Origin: Bacilli bacterium
Lineage (GTDB): Bacteria; Bacillota_I; Bacilli_A; RFN20; CAG-826
Assembly (NCBI GenBank): GCA_017445245.1
Contig: JAFSUM010000036.1
Location: forward strand, 1 to 35,152
Direction: 5' to 3'
Length of the DNA: 35,152 nucleotides
The notes under the pieces were generated by a model. It was not told the origin of the DNA and searched no databases. It saw only the letters and a list, made by a program, of their open reading frames with translations. This document shows positions 15,753-22,738 of this stretch, piece after piece. Every line of letters begins with the position of its first letter. The stretch's first letter is position 1. Position numbers and translations under genes: made by a program.

Positions 15753-15781
15753 TTCCAAAGTCCTCATAAGAGGACTAGAGT
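15753..15781 (+). promoter_or_regulatory. Promoter with a palindrome filling the spacer
   Basis: TTCCAA (15753-15758), 17 bases, TAGAGT (15776-15781). The spacer is almost exactly the inverted repeat AGTCCTC-ATAA-GAGGACT (15759-15776). A regulator binding between -35 and -10 would control the membrane protein gene at 15808. MerR-type activators bind in spacers, but theirs are usually 19-20 bases; a repressor is equally possible. Confidence 0.5.
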
Positions 15782-15807
15782 TATAAGCCGAAAGGAGGAT
15801 TGCGTTT

Positions 15808-16338
15808 ATGGATAGCAAAATCAGCGCCGTCATCCGCGGCGTATTCATCATCGTCCTCGGCGTTTTGGTCGCCGTCTGCGGCGTCGGCACCGCGGTCAAT
15901 ACCTATTTTGGTGTCGTCTGCATCGTCGCCGGCGTCTTATTAATCGCCTTCTCGGCCCTCGCGATTTCGAAGAAGCTTCCTACGCCGGTTGGTTACTTGG
16001 TGCTAAGTGGCATCCTTATTACCATCGCCGTTGCCCTATTTATGAGCAGACTTTCCCTCGAAGTCATCGTCGGATTGCTTATCTACGGCATCATGGGCGC
16101 GGGATGTGGATTAATCGCGGCCGGAATCTGCGAGATCGTCAAACGCCAGATGGTGTTTGCCATCGTCGAGATGGGCTTAGGTGGCCTATTGGTCTTATTC
16201 ACCGCCCTTTACCTCGGCATTCCCGAATTCCAACAGGCGTTCTGGATTATCGTCGGCATCTTGATGATCGTCTTCGGCGTCTTCATCGTTGTTGCCGCCC
16301 TCGTCGACAAAAAGATCTACGCCAAGAAAAAGAAATAA
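15808..16338 (+). CDS. Six-span membrane protein, DUF308/HdeD-like
   Basis: A 176-residue integral membrane protein with six regularly spaced hydrophobic spans arranged as three similar hairpins, and a basic tail (KKIYAKKKK). The pattern and length match the HdeD/DUF308 type of small membrane protein; this is assigned by shape, not by a diagnostic motif. The role is unknown, though family members are tied to acid or envelope stress in enterobacteria. The start has a strong AAAGGAGG 9 bases upstream. It has its own promoter with a palindromic spacer and a terminator-like hairpin after it, so it is monocistronic and probably regulated. Confidence 0.7.
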   Translation: MDSKISAVIRGVFIIVLGVLVAVCGVGTAVNTYFGVVCIVAGVLLIAFSALAISKKLPTPVGYLVLSGILITIAVALFMSRLSLEVIVGLLIYGIMGAGCGLIAAGICEIVKRQMVFAIVEMGLGGLLVLFTALYLGIPEFQQAFWIIVGILMIVFGVFIVVAALVDKKIYAKKKK

Positions 16339-16358
16339 ACGTGGCTTTAGAAAGGATT

Positions 16359-16388
16359 GGCACTTCAATTTGGGGTGCCTTTTCTTTC
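16359..16388 (+). terminator. Probable terminator of the DUF308-like gene
   Basis: GGCAC (16359-16363) pairs with GTGCC (16375-16379), followed by TTTTCTTTC. The stem is short with an 11-base loop. Confidence 0.55.
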
Positions 16389-16419
16389 GTCCATTTGTGT
16401 GGAATACTTGGCGAGACGA

Positions 16420-16448
16420 TTGCAACGGGACACATTCTTCTCTAAAGT
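16420..16448 (+). promoter_or_regulatory. Promoter of the small RNA
   Basis: TTGCAA (16420-16425), exactly 17 bases, TAAAGT (16443-16448). No ribosome site or plausible reading frame follows, so it should drive a non-coding transcript starting near 16455. Confidence 0.5.
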
Positions 16449-16515
16449 ATAAGTGTAGCAATTACGTTACCCCCTAAAGCCCAGGCTGGCATCCGGCCTA
16501 GCCGAAACCCGGGTC

Positions 16516-16536
16516 CCGTAGTTGCCTACGGTTTTT
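16516..16536 (+). terminator. First of two tandem terminator-like hairpins in the small RNA
   Basis: CCGTAG, tetraloop TTGC, CTACGG, then TTTTT. This is a complete intrinsic terminator on its own, 5 bases before the next one. Confidence 0.6.
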
Positions 16537-16540
16537 GGAG

Positions 16541-16566
16541 CCTCCCCCTATTTAGGGGAGGTTTTT
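16541..16566 (+). terminator. Final terminator of the small RNA
   Basis: CCTCCCC (16541-16547), 7-base loop, GGGGAGG (16555-16561), TTTTT (16562-16566). Confidence 0.85.
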
Positions 16567-16707
16567 CTGTCCTAGTCCCGAAGGAGGAGGAATATCAGCA
16601 AGGCAAGAACGACCAGTGCCAGCAGCACGATCAACTTGACCAACATGACATCCCTTTCTTCGAAGAGGCCGGGCCGGACAGCCCAAATCGAGGGTAATCG
16701 AGAACAT
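16552..16707 (-). CDS. 51-residue reading frame behind a perfect ribosome site
   Basis: The ATG at 16707 follows AGGAGGT (16720-16714) by 6 bases, the best ribosome site in the window. The frame gives 51 hydrophilic residues beginning MFSITLDLGCPARPLRRKG and ends at TAA inside the hairpin shared with the small RNA on the other strand. It fully contains, in another frame, the 24-residue hydrophobic peptide at 16572-16646. It may be a real small protein, or a coupling frame that brings ribosomes to the nested peptide, as mok does for hok. No homology is recognised. Confidence 0.4.
   Translation of the reverse strand: MFSITLDLGCPARPLRRKGCHVGQVDRAAGTGRSCLADIPPPSGLGQKNLP
16572..16646 (-). CDS. 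24-residue hydrophobic single-span peptide, Ibs/type I toxin-like
   Basis: This frame, too short for routine gene calling, encodes a peptide with Met-Leu-Val-Lys, then 17 or so almost purely Leu/Val/Ile/Ala/Phe residues, and a charged Arg-Asp end. That is a single membrane span with the same build as Ibs-type toxins (short, Lys near the start, otherwise aliphatic). AAAGGG lies 5 bases upstream. It is nested in the 51-residue frame at 16552-16707, and its mRNA would collide tail-to-tail with the structured RNA at 16455-16566, as in TxpA/RatA and BsrG/SR4 pairs. Toxicity is a hypothesis; a harmless small membrane protein is the alternative. Confidence 0.5.
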   Translation of the reverse strand: MLVKLIVLLALVVLALLIFLLLRD

Positions 16708-16777
16708 TGAGTTACCTCCTATGTCCTCACTTCTTCTATAGTTCGTTTTTCCTTAACTTATAGAAAAACTTTCGGTT

Positions 16778-16806
16778 TTGCTTTTCGCCCTTATGGGTAC
16801 CATAAT
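16778..16806 (+). promoter_or_regulatory. Promoter of the four-span membrane protein gene
   Basis: TTGCTT (16778-16783), 17 bases, CATAAT (16801-16806), then a short leader with AAAGGAG. Confidence 0.5.
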
Positions 16807-16832
16807 TACTTTCGAAAGGAGAAACGCAAAAA

Positions 16833-17294
16833 ATGGCAAAGAACAAAATGTCCGGTTGGGCTATCGCGATCCTTGTCCTGACGATCATTTCCGCTGTCTT
16901 GCTCGTCATGGGTATCATCGCCTTCGCTGTCGCTCTTCCCGAGGTCAAAGCTGTTGCCGAGCAGGCCGCTCATGATAAAGGCCTTGTTGGTCAGGATTTC
17001 GATTTGGCTGTCGCTGTCGCGCTTGCTGCGGTCATTGCCGCCTTCGTGGTATCGATCGTGTTCGAAGTATTCCAGGTCATCGGCGGATTCCTCTTCTCCC
17101 TCAAGGGTAGATGGGGCGTCTTCTGCATCGTGGTCTCAATCCTCTCGGCTGCGACCAACACTTGGGAATTGATCTCCGCGATCAGCAATCGTAGCGGCGC
17201 TCTTACGATCGTCACTTCCGTCATTGCTCTTTTGGTCTCGGCTTTCCTTGTCGTCGCCTGCTTCATGCACCGCGCCGAAAACCGCCGCGCCTAA
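16833..17294 (+). CDS. Four-span membrane protein, function unknown
   Basis: A 153-residue protein with four clear membrane spans, near residues 8-34, 56-90, 94-118 and 121-146, and a short basic end (MHRAENRRA). A hydrophilic loop of about 20 residues follows the first span (VKAVAEQAAHDKGLVGQDFD). It resembles small uncharacterised membrane proteins of Bacillota; I recognise no family motif. The start is set by AAAGGAG 11 bases upstream. It has its own promoter and terminator. It is the first plus-strand gene after the structured RNA, so readthrough from that RNA could also reach it, crossing the small peptide gene in antisense. Confidence 0.7.
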   Translation: MAKNKMSGWAIAILVLTIISAVLLVMGIIAFAVALPEVKAVAEQAAHDKGLVGQDFDLAVAVALAAVIAAFVVSIVFEVFQVIGGFLFSLKGRWGVFCIVVSILSAATNTWELISAISNRSGALTIVTSVIALLVSAFLVVACFMHRAENRRA

Positions 17295-17313
17295 GGATAT
17301 CCCTAAAGAAATG

Positions 17314-17341
17314 GCCCGATTCAGCATCGGGCTTTTCTTTT
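17314..17341 (+). terminator. Intrinsic terminator of the four-span membrane protein gene
   Basis: GCCCGAT (17314-17320), loop TCAGC, ATCGGGC (17326-17332), TTTTCTTTT. Confidence 0.9.
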
Positions 17342-17419
17342 GGAATTCTTTGCAAAAACTCCCTCTTTAACGAAAATACAGAGGTTTTACCGTCTTATTT
17401 ACTATTACGTTTGCCGATT

Positions 17420-18907
17420 CTATTCGCCGTAGATGGTGTCAAGCGAAGGCGAGGCATAACCCTCGTTTTTCGCGTCCCCCCAAATAACATCCACCCACTC
17501 GGGGAAGTCGATGAAAGGGTTACGGTTATGTTGGAAATTGGTGTAGATGAGGTTATTGCGATGAATCTCATATTCGTCGACGGGATCGAGACGATGCCAT
17601 TCGAGCAGATCGCTTAAGACGCCCATCGTCGCAGATTCGTAATCCGACGAGGAAATGGCGACGCCACCCGAAGTCGCATAATCGACCAGAAGCAAATTCG
17701 GATTAAAGTCGGAGATGGCCCCTGCTTTGTTGGCGAAGTTGTTATAGCAAGCGGCCATATAGAAACAGGCGCGGGCAATGTCGCCTTTATCGCTATCCTG
17801 CGGTTCGAAGACGATGGTCGACTCGTCGCGGTCGTGCGGGTTTAGTGGCGCGCCGTTAAGATTACCCTGGCAATAAGAGTAACGTCCACCCGCATTGTCT
17901 GAAATGTGGTTACGGTCGACATAACCATACGGATTGTTGTTGTGCGTAGAGCCATTGACATATCCATCGCCCGAAAGGAGATGGTGCAAGTCGGTTCCGG
18001 CTGGCCCGGTCACCTTGCTGCCTTTAAAGCCACGAGACTGGCACCAAACGTGTTCGCGGTTTGTTCCGCCCTGCTGGCTATGGTCACCCCATTCGCGGAT
18101 ACGTCCGCTTTCGACCGTAACCCCATTCTCATCGCGGTTACGGTAAAGGGTATGAACATAAGGATTATCAGAACCCGGCTCGCTATTGCTTGAGCCGAAC
18201 TTATACCCAAGAACAGTATTGGTCTCGGCGTCATATTCGCCCTGCGTCATCGCCTCGGCGGGAGATAGTTCCCATTCGCGGTCGGTAATTTCATAAATCT
18301 TCCAAACATTTACGTAAGTATGGTAGGTGAAATCCTGAAGAATGCATTTGAGGTTTTTTAAGAGCTCGTTGCCCTGGCGCTGCGAAGTCGGCAAGGTTTC
18401 AAGAGGAGCATAGTACGAGCGGATGTCCTCTTCGCTAGAATCGTTAAGGTCCAAGAATGTGGTGGAGGCCCATTTGGCGGCAGTTGGGGTCCCACAGACA
18501 AGAGGTTCATAGCTACTTTGTTCAATCGACGATTCTTCGGAAGGCGAGGGTTCTTCGCTAGAGGGCATCTCGCTAGAAGGCTCTAGACTTGTGTCCTCTG
18601 ATACTTCCGAGGTGGCGACCTCGGAGGAGGGCTCGCTTGTATCTTCATTAGAAGAACTCGGAGAAGTCGATATTTCGATGGACGTGTCTTCTGTTTTCGG
18701 TCCACTAGACTCTTTTGAAGAAGGCAGGACACTAGATTCCGCGGCGGTGGAAGTCGTTTCGGAACTTGTGCGTTTGGAAGAGGAGGACGAGGAAGAGGAA
18801 GAACTCTGACGTGAGGATACCTCACTAGAAGATTTCAGGCCGAAATTACACGAACCGAGAACAAGGGCTAGGATCGTTACGGCAAATGGGGTCAGAGATT
18901 TCTTCAT
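17420..18907 (-). CDS. Endonuclease I family lipoprotein (secreted nuclease)
   Basis: A 495-residue lipoprotein: signal peptide with lipobox LGSC (Cys20), a Ser/Thr/Glu-rich linker of about 120 residues, then an endonuclease I (EndA/NucM type, His-Me finger) domain. Domain marks are NREHVWCQSRGF (His-containing core), GTDLHHL and VNGSTHNNNPYG, with conserved Asn/His metal ligands. Such enzymes cut DNA or RNA outside the cell, for nutrient recovery or escape from host DNA traps. I moved the start to ATG 18907, behind AGAGGA and at the head of the signal peptide; an in-frame ATG at 18955 would add 16 residues ahead of the signal. Monocistronic. Confidence 0.88.
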   Translation of the reverse strand: MKKSLTPFAVTILALVLGSCNFGLKSSSEVSSRQSSSSSSSSSSKRTSSETTSTAAESSVLPSSKESSGPKTEDTSIEISTSPSSSNEDTSEPSSEVATSEVSEDTSLEPSSEMPSSEEPSPSEESSIEQSSYEPLVCGTPTAAKWASTTFLDLNDSSEEDIRSYYAPLETLPTSQRQGNELLKNLKCILQDFTYHTYVNVWKIYEITDREWELSPAEAMTQGEYDAETNTVLGYKFGSSNSEPGSDNPYVHTLYRNRDENGVTVESGRIREWGDHSQQGGTNREHVWCQSRGFKGSKVTGPAGTDLHHLLSGDGYVNGSTHNNNPYGYVDRNHISDNAGGRYSYCQGNLNGAPLNPHDRDESTIVFEPQDSDKGDIARACFYMAACYNNFANKAGAISDFNPNLLLVDYATSGGVAISSSDYESATMGVLSDLLEWHRLDPVDEYEIHRNNLIYTNFQHNRNPFIDFPEWVDVIWGDAKNEGYASPSLDTIYGE

Positions 18908-18997
18908 GATTGTTTCCTCTCTAGCAATGCTAGAGCAAATATCCTTTTCCCTCAAGAAGAGAATATCTTTCCTGCTTGATTCTATTTCGCGTAACGA

Positions 18998-19003
18998 TAG
19001 GCT
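18998..19003 (+). promoter_or_regulatory. -10 element 6 bases before a GTG start
   Basis: TAGGCT, TAAGGC, then GTG 19010. No Shine-Dalgarno sequence at proper spacing. Leaderless mRNA predicted. Confidence 0.4.
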
Positions 19004-19009
19004 TAAGGC

Positions 19010-20011
19010 GTGGCAACCTATTTCATTACGGGAATTTCTGGCCTAGTAGGCAGTAACCTGGTTCGTGCAATTTTCGCGCATGACCCAGAGGCAACCGTCG
19101 TAGGACTCGTTTTTCCTGATGACCCCTGCCCCTATCTAGATAAAGAAAAAATTACTCTTGCCGAGGGAAATATCCTAGACATGGGTAGCTTAAAATCATT
19201 TTTGAAGACCAAAGTACCCGAAGGAAAACGTTACCTTATTCACGCGGCGGGTCGTATCTCGGTCTATCGCAACAACGATGACTTAACCTATAAAGTAAAC
19301 GTTGAAGGGACCCGAAATGTTTTGGAAGCCGCGAAAAGCGCACGTATCGATCGTTTTCTCTTTCTCTCTTCCGTAGACGCATTAGGCAAAGTGCCGATGG
19401 GGCAAGAGATCTTTGAGCAATCTTCCTATGACCCAACCCATCTAGAAGGTGTCTATTCCCGTTCTAAGGCCATAGCCTCCCAAATGGTCCTCGATAGCGG
19501 ACTTGATTGCATCATCGTTAACCCAAGCGCCATCCTAGGCCCTTATGACCCAGCCCATAATCCTATCGACGATGCGATCAAACGCTTCTTAAACAATAAA
19601 CTCCCCGCCGTCGTCAAAGGCAGTTATGACCTCGTCGATGTCCGTGATGTCGCGGAAGGCATTCTGCTTCTATTAGAAAATGGAAAGTCCAGGGAGAGTT
19701 ATCTTCTCACGGGCAACCAATATTCAATCCTCGATTTCATGGGGGTTGTCGCGAAAGTTTCAGGTAAGAAGCCTGTCCGCCATAAGGTACCAACTTGGCT
19801 AGTGAAAATAGCGTCGCCTTTTATCGAGTTTTCCGCGAAAAAGCGCGGTAAATCTCCCTTATTTACAAGTTTTGCCATCGATTGCTTGCAACAAAATAGT
19901 GCATATTCCCACGCAAAAGCCAGCGCTCTTGGCTATGCACCTAGACCGCTAGAAAAGACCGTAGAGGATACGGTCCAATGGATGAAAGAATCGGGCTATT
20001 TGGCAAGATGA
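19010..20011 (+). CDS. NAD(P)-dependent epimerase/reductase, extended SDR family
   Basis: A 333-residue extended short-chain dehydrogenase. The N-terminal nucleotide-binding motif is GISGLVGS, the strand LIHAAGRISVY follows, the catalytic Ser is in FLSSVDALG and the Tyr/Lys pair is in YSRSK. The overall order resembles dihydroflavonol-4-reductase-like and nucleoside-sugar epimerase-like members; the substrate cannot be read from sequence. The start is GTG, fixed by the motif near the N-terminus and by the -10 at 18998. Its 3' end overlaps the convergent EFR1 gene by 16 bases. A second, unrelated-looking epimerase is encoded nearby on the other strand. Confidence 0.85.
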   Translation: MATYFITGISGLVGSNLVRAIFAHDPEATVVGLVFPDDPCPYLDKEKITLAEGNILDMGSLKSFLKTKVPEGKRYLIHAAGRISVYRNNDDLTYKVNVEGTRNVLEAAKSARIDRFLFLSSVDALGKVPMGQEIFEQSSYDPTHLEGVYSRSKAIASQMVLDSGLDCIIVNPSAILGPYDPAHNPIDDAIKRFLNNKLPAVVKGSYDLVDVRDVAEGILLLLENGKSRESYLLTGNQYSILDFMGVVAKVSGKKPVRHKVPTWLVKIASPFIEFSAKKRGKSPLFTSFAIDCLQQNSAYSHAKASALGYAPRPLEKTVEDTVQWMKESGYLAR

Positions 20012-20901
20012 CTCTCAATAGGGTCAGGGATTTTGTGGGCCTTTAAAAGGGCGCGTTGCCGATCGAAGTATTTGTTGAAGAGTTTGAAATAGCCCTTCGT
20101 GTTCGCGTTGATATAGTCCGGATTCACGAAAGCGTCTTTTTCAAGCTTTGCATAACCATAATCGCCATTGACCTTCCAAGGGTTCATGATGCCGAAACGA
20201 ATCGCATCGACGGGGCAATTCAAAGTGCACCGCATGCACATGGCACATTTGGTCGGATGAATTTTGAGCTTGTCCTTTTTGTTCAAGTAGATCGCTTGCT
20301 GGGGGCAATTCTTAAGGCACTTCATGCAACGCGTACACTTCTTCGGTCGGAAGGAAACCAAGGGGGCGTTACAAAAAGGAGCGATCCATTCAATTTTGAA
20401 GAGGAAGGTCATGATGCGGGAAGGACCATATCGAATCGTCTCGGCCTTGCCTGAAAGTAGATCCTCCACAAAGGCCTGGCATAAAGCGGGCAGATAAAGA
20501 TACATCTGTTTCATGACGGGGTCTTTGTAACGAAAGACGATGTTATAGGGCATCAGGAAGTGCTTCTCCCCAACTTTCCGATATCCCTTTTGTTTCAAGA
20601 TTCTCGCTAATGTCACCGATGAGGAATTGTTTATGGGGAAAGGTTCTCCCGAGACCTTGAAGAAGAAATAATCCTTCGCGGCTTTGGGAAGAGCTTTGAT
20701 CTGATTCACAAATGTCTTAGGTGCATTAAAAGCGTGGATAGGATAACCAAAGCCAATAAGATCATAAGTGGATACGTCAACGGGAACGTTTTGCTCGACT
20801 AAATCTACCTCATGGCCGGCATTTTGAAAGGCTTTTGCAAGGAAAGAAGCACATAAACGTGTATTCCCCGTCCCGCTGAAAAAGCGCAGCAAAACCCGCA
20901 T
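19996..20901 (-). CDS. EFR1-type protein: flavodoxin-like domain plus two 4Fe-4S clusters
   Basis: A 301-residue redox protein. The N-terminal domain begins with a flavodoxin phosphate loop (SGTGNT, about residues 9-14). The C-terminal part has two 4Fe-4S motifs, CTRCMKCLKNCP and CAMCMRCTLNCP. This domain pair is known as EFR1-family ferrodoxin, common in anaerobic gut Bacillota; the electron partner is unknown. It starts 3 bases after the stop of the upstream epimerase gene on the same strand and lacks its own ribosome site, so translation is probably coupled and the two form an operon. A joint role in reductive modification of a metabolite is possible but unproven. Confidence 0.88.
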   Translation of the reverse strand: MRVLLRFFSGTGNTRLCASFLAKAFQNAGHEVDLVEQNVPVDVSTYDLIGFGYPIHAFNAPKTFVNQIKALPKAAKDYFFFKVSGEPFPINNSSSVTLARILKQKGYRKVGEKHFLMPYNIVFRYKDPVMKQMYLYLPALCQAFVEDLLSGKAETIRYGPSRIMTFLFKIEWIAPFCNAPLVSFRPKKCTRCMKCLKNCPQQAIYLNKKDKLKIHPTKCAMCMRCTLNCPVDAIRFGIMNPWKVNGDYGYAKLEKDAFVNPDYINANTKGYFKLFNKYFDRQRALLKAHKIPDPIESHLAK

Positions 20902-20904
20902 GAA

Positions 20905-21924
20905 TTACTTAAAGGAGCCCTCTTCGGGGTAGCAACGGTCCATCGTAGCTTGGATGGATTCTTCGAGTCCACCGCGGCCTATATGCAGCTCGGCGCAGAC
21001 GCGGTCAAGAACCTCGGGTTCGATGACGAGGTCCTTCGACATGATTTCCTTCATGACGAGCGAGTAATCCAAACCGCCTTCGAGTCCCTTCTTCCTGTCT
21101 TTGTTTTGAATCGCCTTGGCCCCGAGGACGCACATCCAGGTCGGCGGGCAGATGATTTTCTTCTTCACACCTTTGCACTGGCTCATGTAATCGAGCATCC
21201 AGCGGAAGGAACGATTCTCATCACCGATTGGATAACGCTCCCCGTCTTTGCCGTATTCGATGGCCCCGATCGCGCTTTCGGCGATATGGGTGACCGAAGT
21301 CATGGTCGTACCGCCTTTGGAGAAGAAGACGGTCTTATGACCGTTGACGTAACGATCGAGGAAGACGTCGCGCCAGATGGGAAGGCGCGCTTCCATCGAA
21401 CCGAAGATATAGGGGTATTCGAGAACAACGACCTCCATGTTCTTCTTTTGCTGGTTGAGCAAAGCAGCCTGCTCCACGCGGCAGCGGATATATGGATGTT
21501 TCTTAGCCAGTTCCATTTCGGGATAACGGCGGTCGAAATAGGCAAAGTAAGAATTAAAGCAAACAGCTTTCTTCACCCCTGCCCGTTCCGCGGCCCTAAA
21601 AGCCTTCGCGCAGGAATCGACGAGGCGGTAATGAAAGAACTCGTAAGAAGGTGCTTTCGGCGTATAACGATCATCAGGACCGATCGAATAAACCATGTAG
21701 TCATAACCCTTCATGGCCTCGACGAGTTCGTCCTCGCTGCAAGCAAAAACATCGAGGATCGTATTCGGAATTTCCTTAGGGAACCAGGAAGAAAGGTCCT
21801 TGTTCACCAAATCGTCGTCGAGAATGGAGATGGAGCCGACTTCGTATCCTCTCTCCAAGGCTAATTTGGCGGTGTAATAGCCGAGGAACCCGGTCCCGCC
21901 CAAAATCATGATTTTCTTTTTCAT
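20905..21924 (-). CDS. NAD-dependent epimerase/dehydratase family protein
   Basis: A 339-residue extended SDR. The dinucleotide motif GGTGFLG lies at residues 9-15, and PYIRCRVEQ occupies the place of the YxxxK catalytic motif, with Arg in place of Lys. That change is of interest: either the chemistry differs or a nearby Lys takes over. The start is ATG 21924, with AAAGGGG about 8 bases upstream; a longer in-frame start at 22002 would add 26 residues not typical of the fold. A TGGTACAAT extended -10 lies upstream. It is the first gene of a two-gene operon with the EFR1 redox protein, which suggests reduction or isomerisation of the same metabolite. Confidence 0.82.
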   Translation of the reverse strand: MKKKIMILGGTGFLGYYTAKLALERGYEVGSISILDDDLVNKDLSSWFPKEIPNTILDVFACSEDELVEAMKGYDYMVYSIGPDDRYTPKAPSYEFFHYRLVDSCAKAFRAAERAGVKKAVCFNSYFAYFDRRYPEMELAKKHPYIRCRVEQAALLNQQKKNMEVVVLEYPYIFGSMEARLPIWRDVFLDRYVNGHKTVFFSKGGTTMTSVTHIAESAIGAIEYGKDGERYPIGDENRSFRWMLDYMSQCKGVKKKIICPPTWMCVLGAKAIQNKDRKKGLEGGLDYSLVMKEIMSKDLVIEPEVLDRVCAELHIGRGGLEESIQATMDRCYPEEGSFK

Positions 21925-21951
21925 GGATGATCCCCTTTGGAATTTTCCGAT

Positions 21952-21960
21952 ATTGTACCA
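21952..21960 (-). promoter_or_regulatory. Extended -10 promoter of the epimerase-EFR1 operon
   Basis: On the minus strand TGGTACAAT, an extended -10 (TGn plus TACAAT), about 28 bases before ATG 21924. The -35 is not evident, as often with extended -10 promoters. Confidence 0.45.
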
Positions 21961-22043
21961 CCGCATTCTAAATAGGCACCCTAGAAAGATGAATCTTTCC
22001 AAAATGGGTTAAGGGCCCAAAAAGGGATGAATCGCTTCGCAGG

Positions 22044-22676
22044 CTATGGGAGAATTCGCTCGTCGAAAGTTAACCCTACCGAGGCAAAGATATCGCATAG
22101 TGAGTCCATGAGTTCTTTTTTAAGAGGAACGGCCATCGCTTTTGCCGTATCGGTATATAGATAACGATCCAGGATCAGCAATTTGTCGAAGAAATGGGCG
22201 ACAGTACTTTCACCGGTAGGTGGCAAGCCTTGTTGAATCTCCTTTAAGTTCAGCTCGCTAAAAAGCGGGCGCCCCTTGGCTTTGCCATACGCCAAAGCGC
22301 GTTCTGCCCCGATTTTACCTAGGGCATCCAGCCGATCTGCATCGCGAACGATTTTGTCTTCTAATGTCAAATCTGATTCGTCATGAAGATGAAAGCTCAT
22401 GCGCTTCATGGTCCGAATCATCGCCTTAGCAGCGGAGGCTTCATAACCGTTTTCCAGAAGACAATCATAGACATGGCCTTCCTGTTTTTCGGTATCTAGG
22501 CCAAGCTTTGAATCCAAGCAATCGTGAAGAAGCGCGCACCCTTCAACATAGGAAAGGTCACCGCCTTCTTTTGTTTGAATGACCCTCACAAACGCCAAAA
22601 CGCGATGGGCATGCGCTAAATCATGACCGCCAATGTCGTTTCCTAACGTCTTTTCTAAAAACCCTTCGATTGTCAT
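22044..22676 (-). CDS. HD-domain phosphohydrolase, YedJ/YpgQ-like
   Basis: A 210-residue HD superfamily protein. Metal-binding marks in order are HDLAHAHRV (first His), LLHDCLD (the HD pair) and DADRLDALG (last Asp). Length and order match the YedJ/YpgQ group of nucleotide or small phosphate-ester hydrolases; the exact substrate is unknown. It is not an HD-GYP c-di-GMP phosphodiesterase, although it lies next to a diguanylate cyclase. There is no ribosome site; a TATCCT -10 lies exactly 6 bases before the ATG, so a leaderless mRNA is likely. The promoter sits between this gene and the terminator of the upstream cyclase gene, so it is transcribed separately. Confidence 0.85.
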   Translation of the reverse strand: MTIEGFLEKTLGNDIGGHDLAHAHRVLAFVRVIQTKEGGDLSYVEGCALLHDCLDSKLGLDTEKQEGHVYDCLLENGYEASAAKAMIRTMKRMSFHLHDESDLTLEDKIVRDADRLDALGKIGAERALAYGKAKGRPLFSELNLKEIQQGLPPTGESTVAHFFDKLLILDRYLYTDTAKAMAVPLKKELMDSLCDIFASVGLTFDERILP

Positions 22677-22682
22677 AACAAA

Positions 22683-22688
22683 AGGATA
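22683..22688 (-). promoter_or_regulatory. -10 element 6 bases before the HD-domain gene
   Basis: TATCCT, TTTGTT, ATG on the minus strand. The same hexamer and almost the same 6-base gap (TATCCT, TTGTGT, ATG) occur at the glycosyltransferase gene at 24018. Confidence 0.5.
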
Positions 22689-22697
22689 CTAGATTCC

Positions 22698-22738
22698 AAA
22701 AAGAAAAGGCCCATGCATTTGGTTTCGTCATGGGCCTT
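22698..22738 (-). terminator. Terminator of the diguanylate cyclase gene, overlapping its stop codon
   Basis: AAGGCCCATG (22706-22715) pairs over 10 bases with CATGGGCCTT (22729-22738), with TTTTCTTTTT next on the minus strand. The stop TAA (22739-22737) is partly inside the stem. Confidence 0.9.

Larger units (their letters stand above)
16455..16566 (+). ncRNA. Unrecognised structured RNA of about 112 bases with switch-like pairing
   Basis: Between a promoter and a strong terminator lie three hairpins: GGCTGGC-ATCCG-GCC(T)AGCC (16484-16503), CCGTAG-TTGC-CTACGG (16516-16531) followed by T5, and CCTCCCC-CTATTTA-GGGGAGG (16541-16561) followed by T5. In addition CCCCTAAA (16471-16478) is the exact complement of TTTAGGGG (16551-16558), the loop edge and 3' arm of the last hairpin, so an alternative long-range helix would disrupt the terminator. 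I compared it by eye with SRP RNA, T-box, c-di-GMP-I, SAM and THF elements and found no match. It may be an antisense RNA to the convergent peptide mRNA, or a riboswitch-like leader for 16833. Confidence 0.5.
16339..16832. other. 494-bp region with a small RNA gene and a tiny convergent peptide gene
   Basis: No large gene lies here. In order it holds a terminator (16359), a promoter (16420-16448), a structured RNA of about 112 bases ending in an intrinsic terminator (16566), two overlapping small reading frames on the minus strand (16552-16707 and 16572-16646) behind a perfect AGGAGGT, and the promoter of the next membrane protein gene (16778-16806). Confidence 0.6.

Noticed and set aside
16455-16566. 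SRP RNA, T-box, c-di-GMP-I or THF riboswitch
   Set aside because: The conserved cores of these classes (for example the SRP GGAAG loop or the T-box GGTGG) are not present.
17345-17385. Possible terminator of the endonuclease gene (CCTCT / AGAGG with TTTTT on the minus strand)
   Set aside because: Five-base stem with a long loop; too weak to call.
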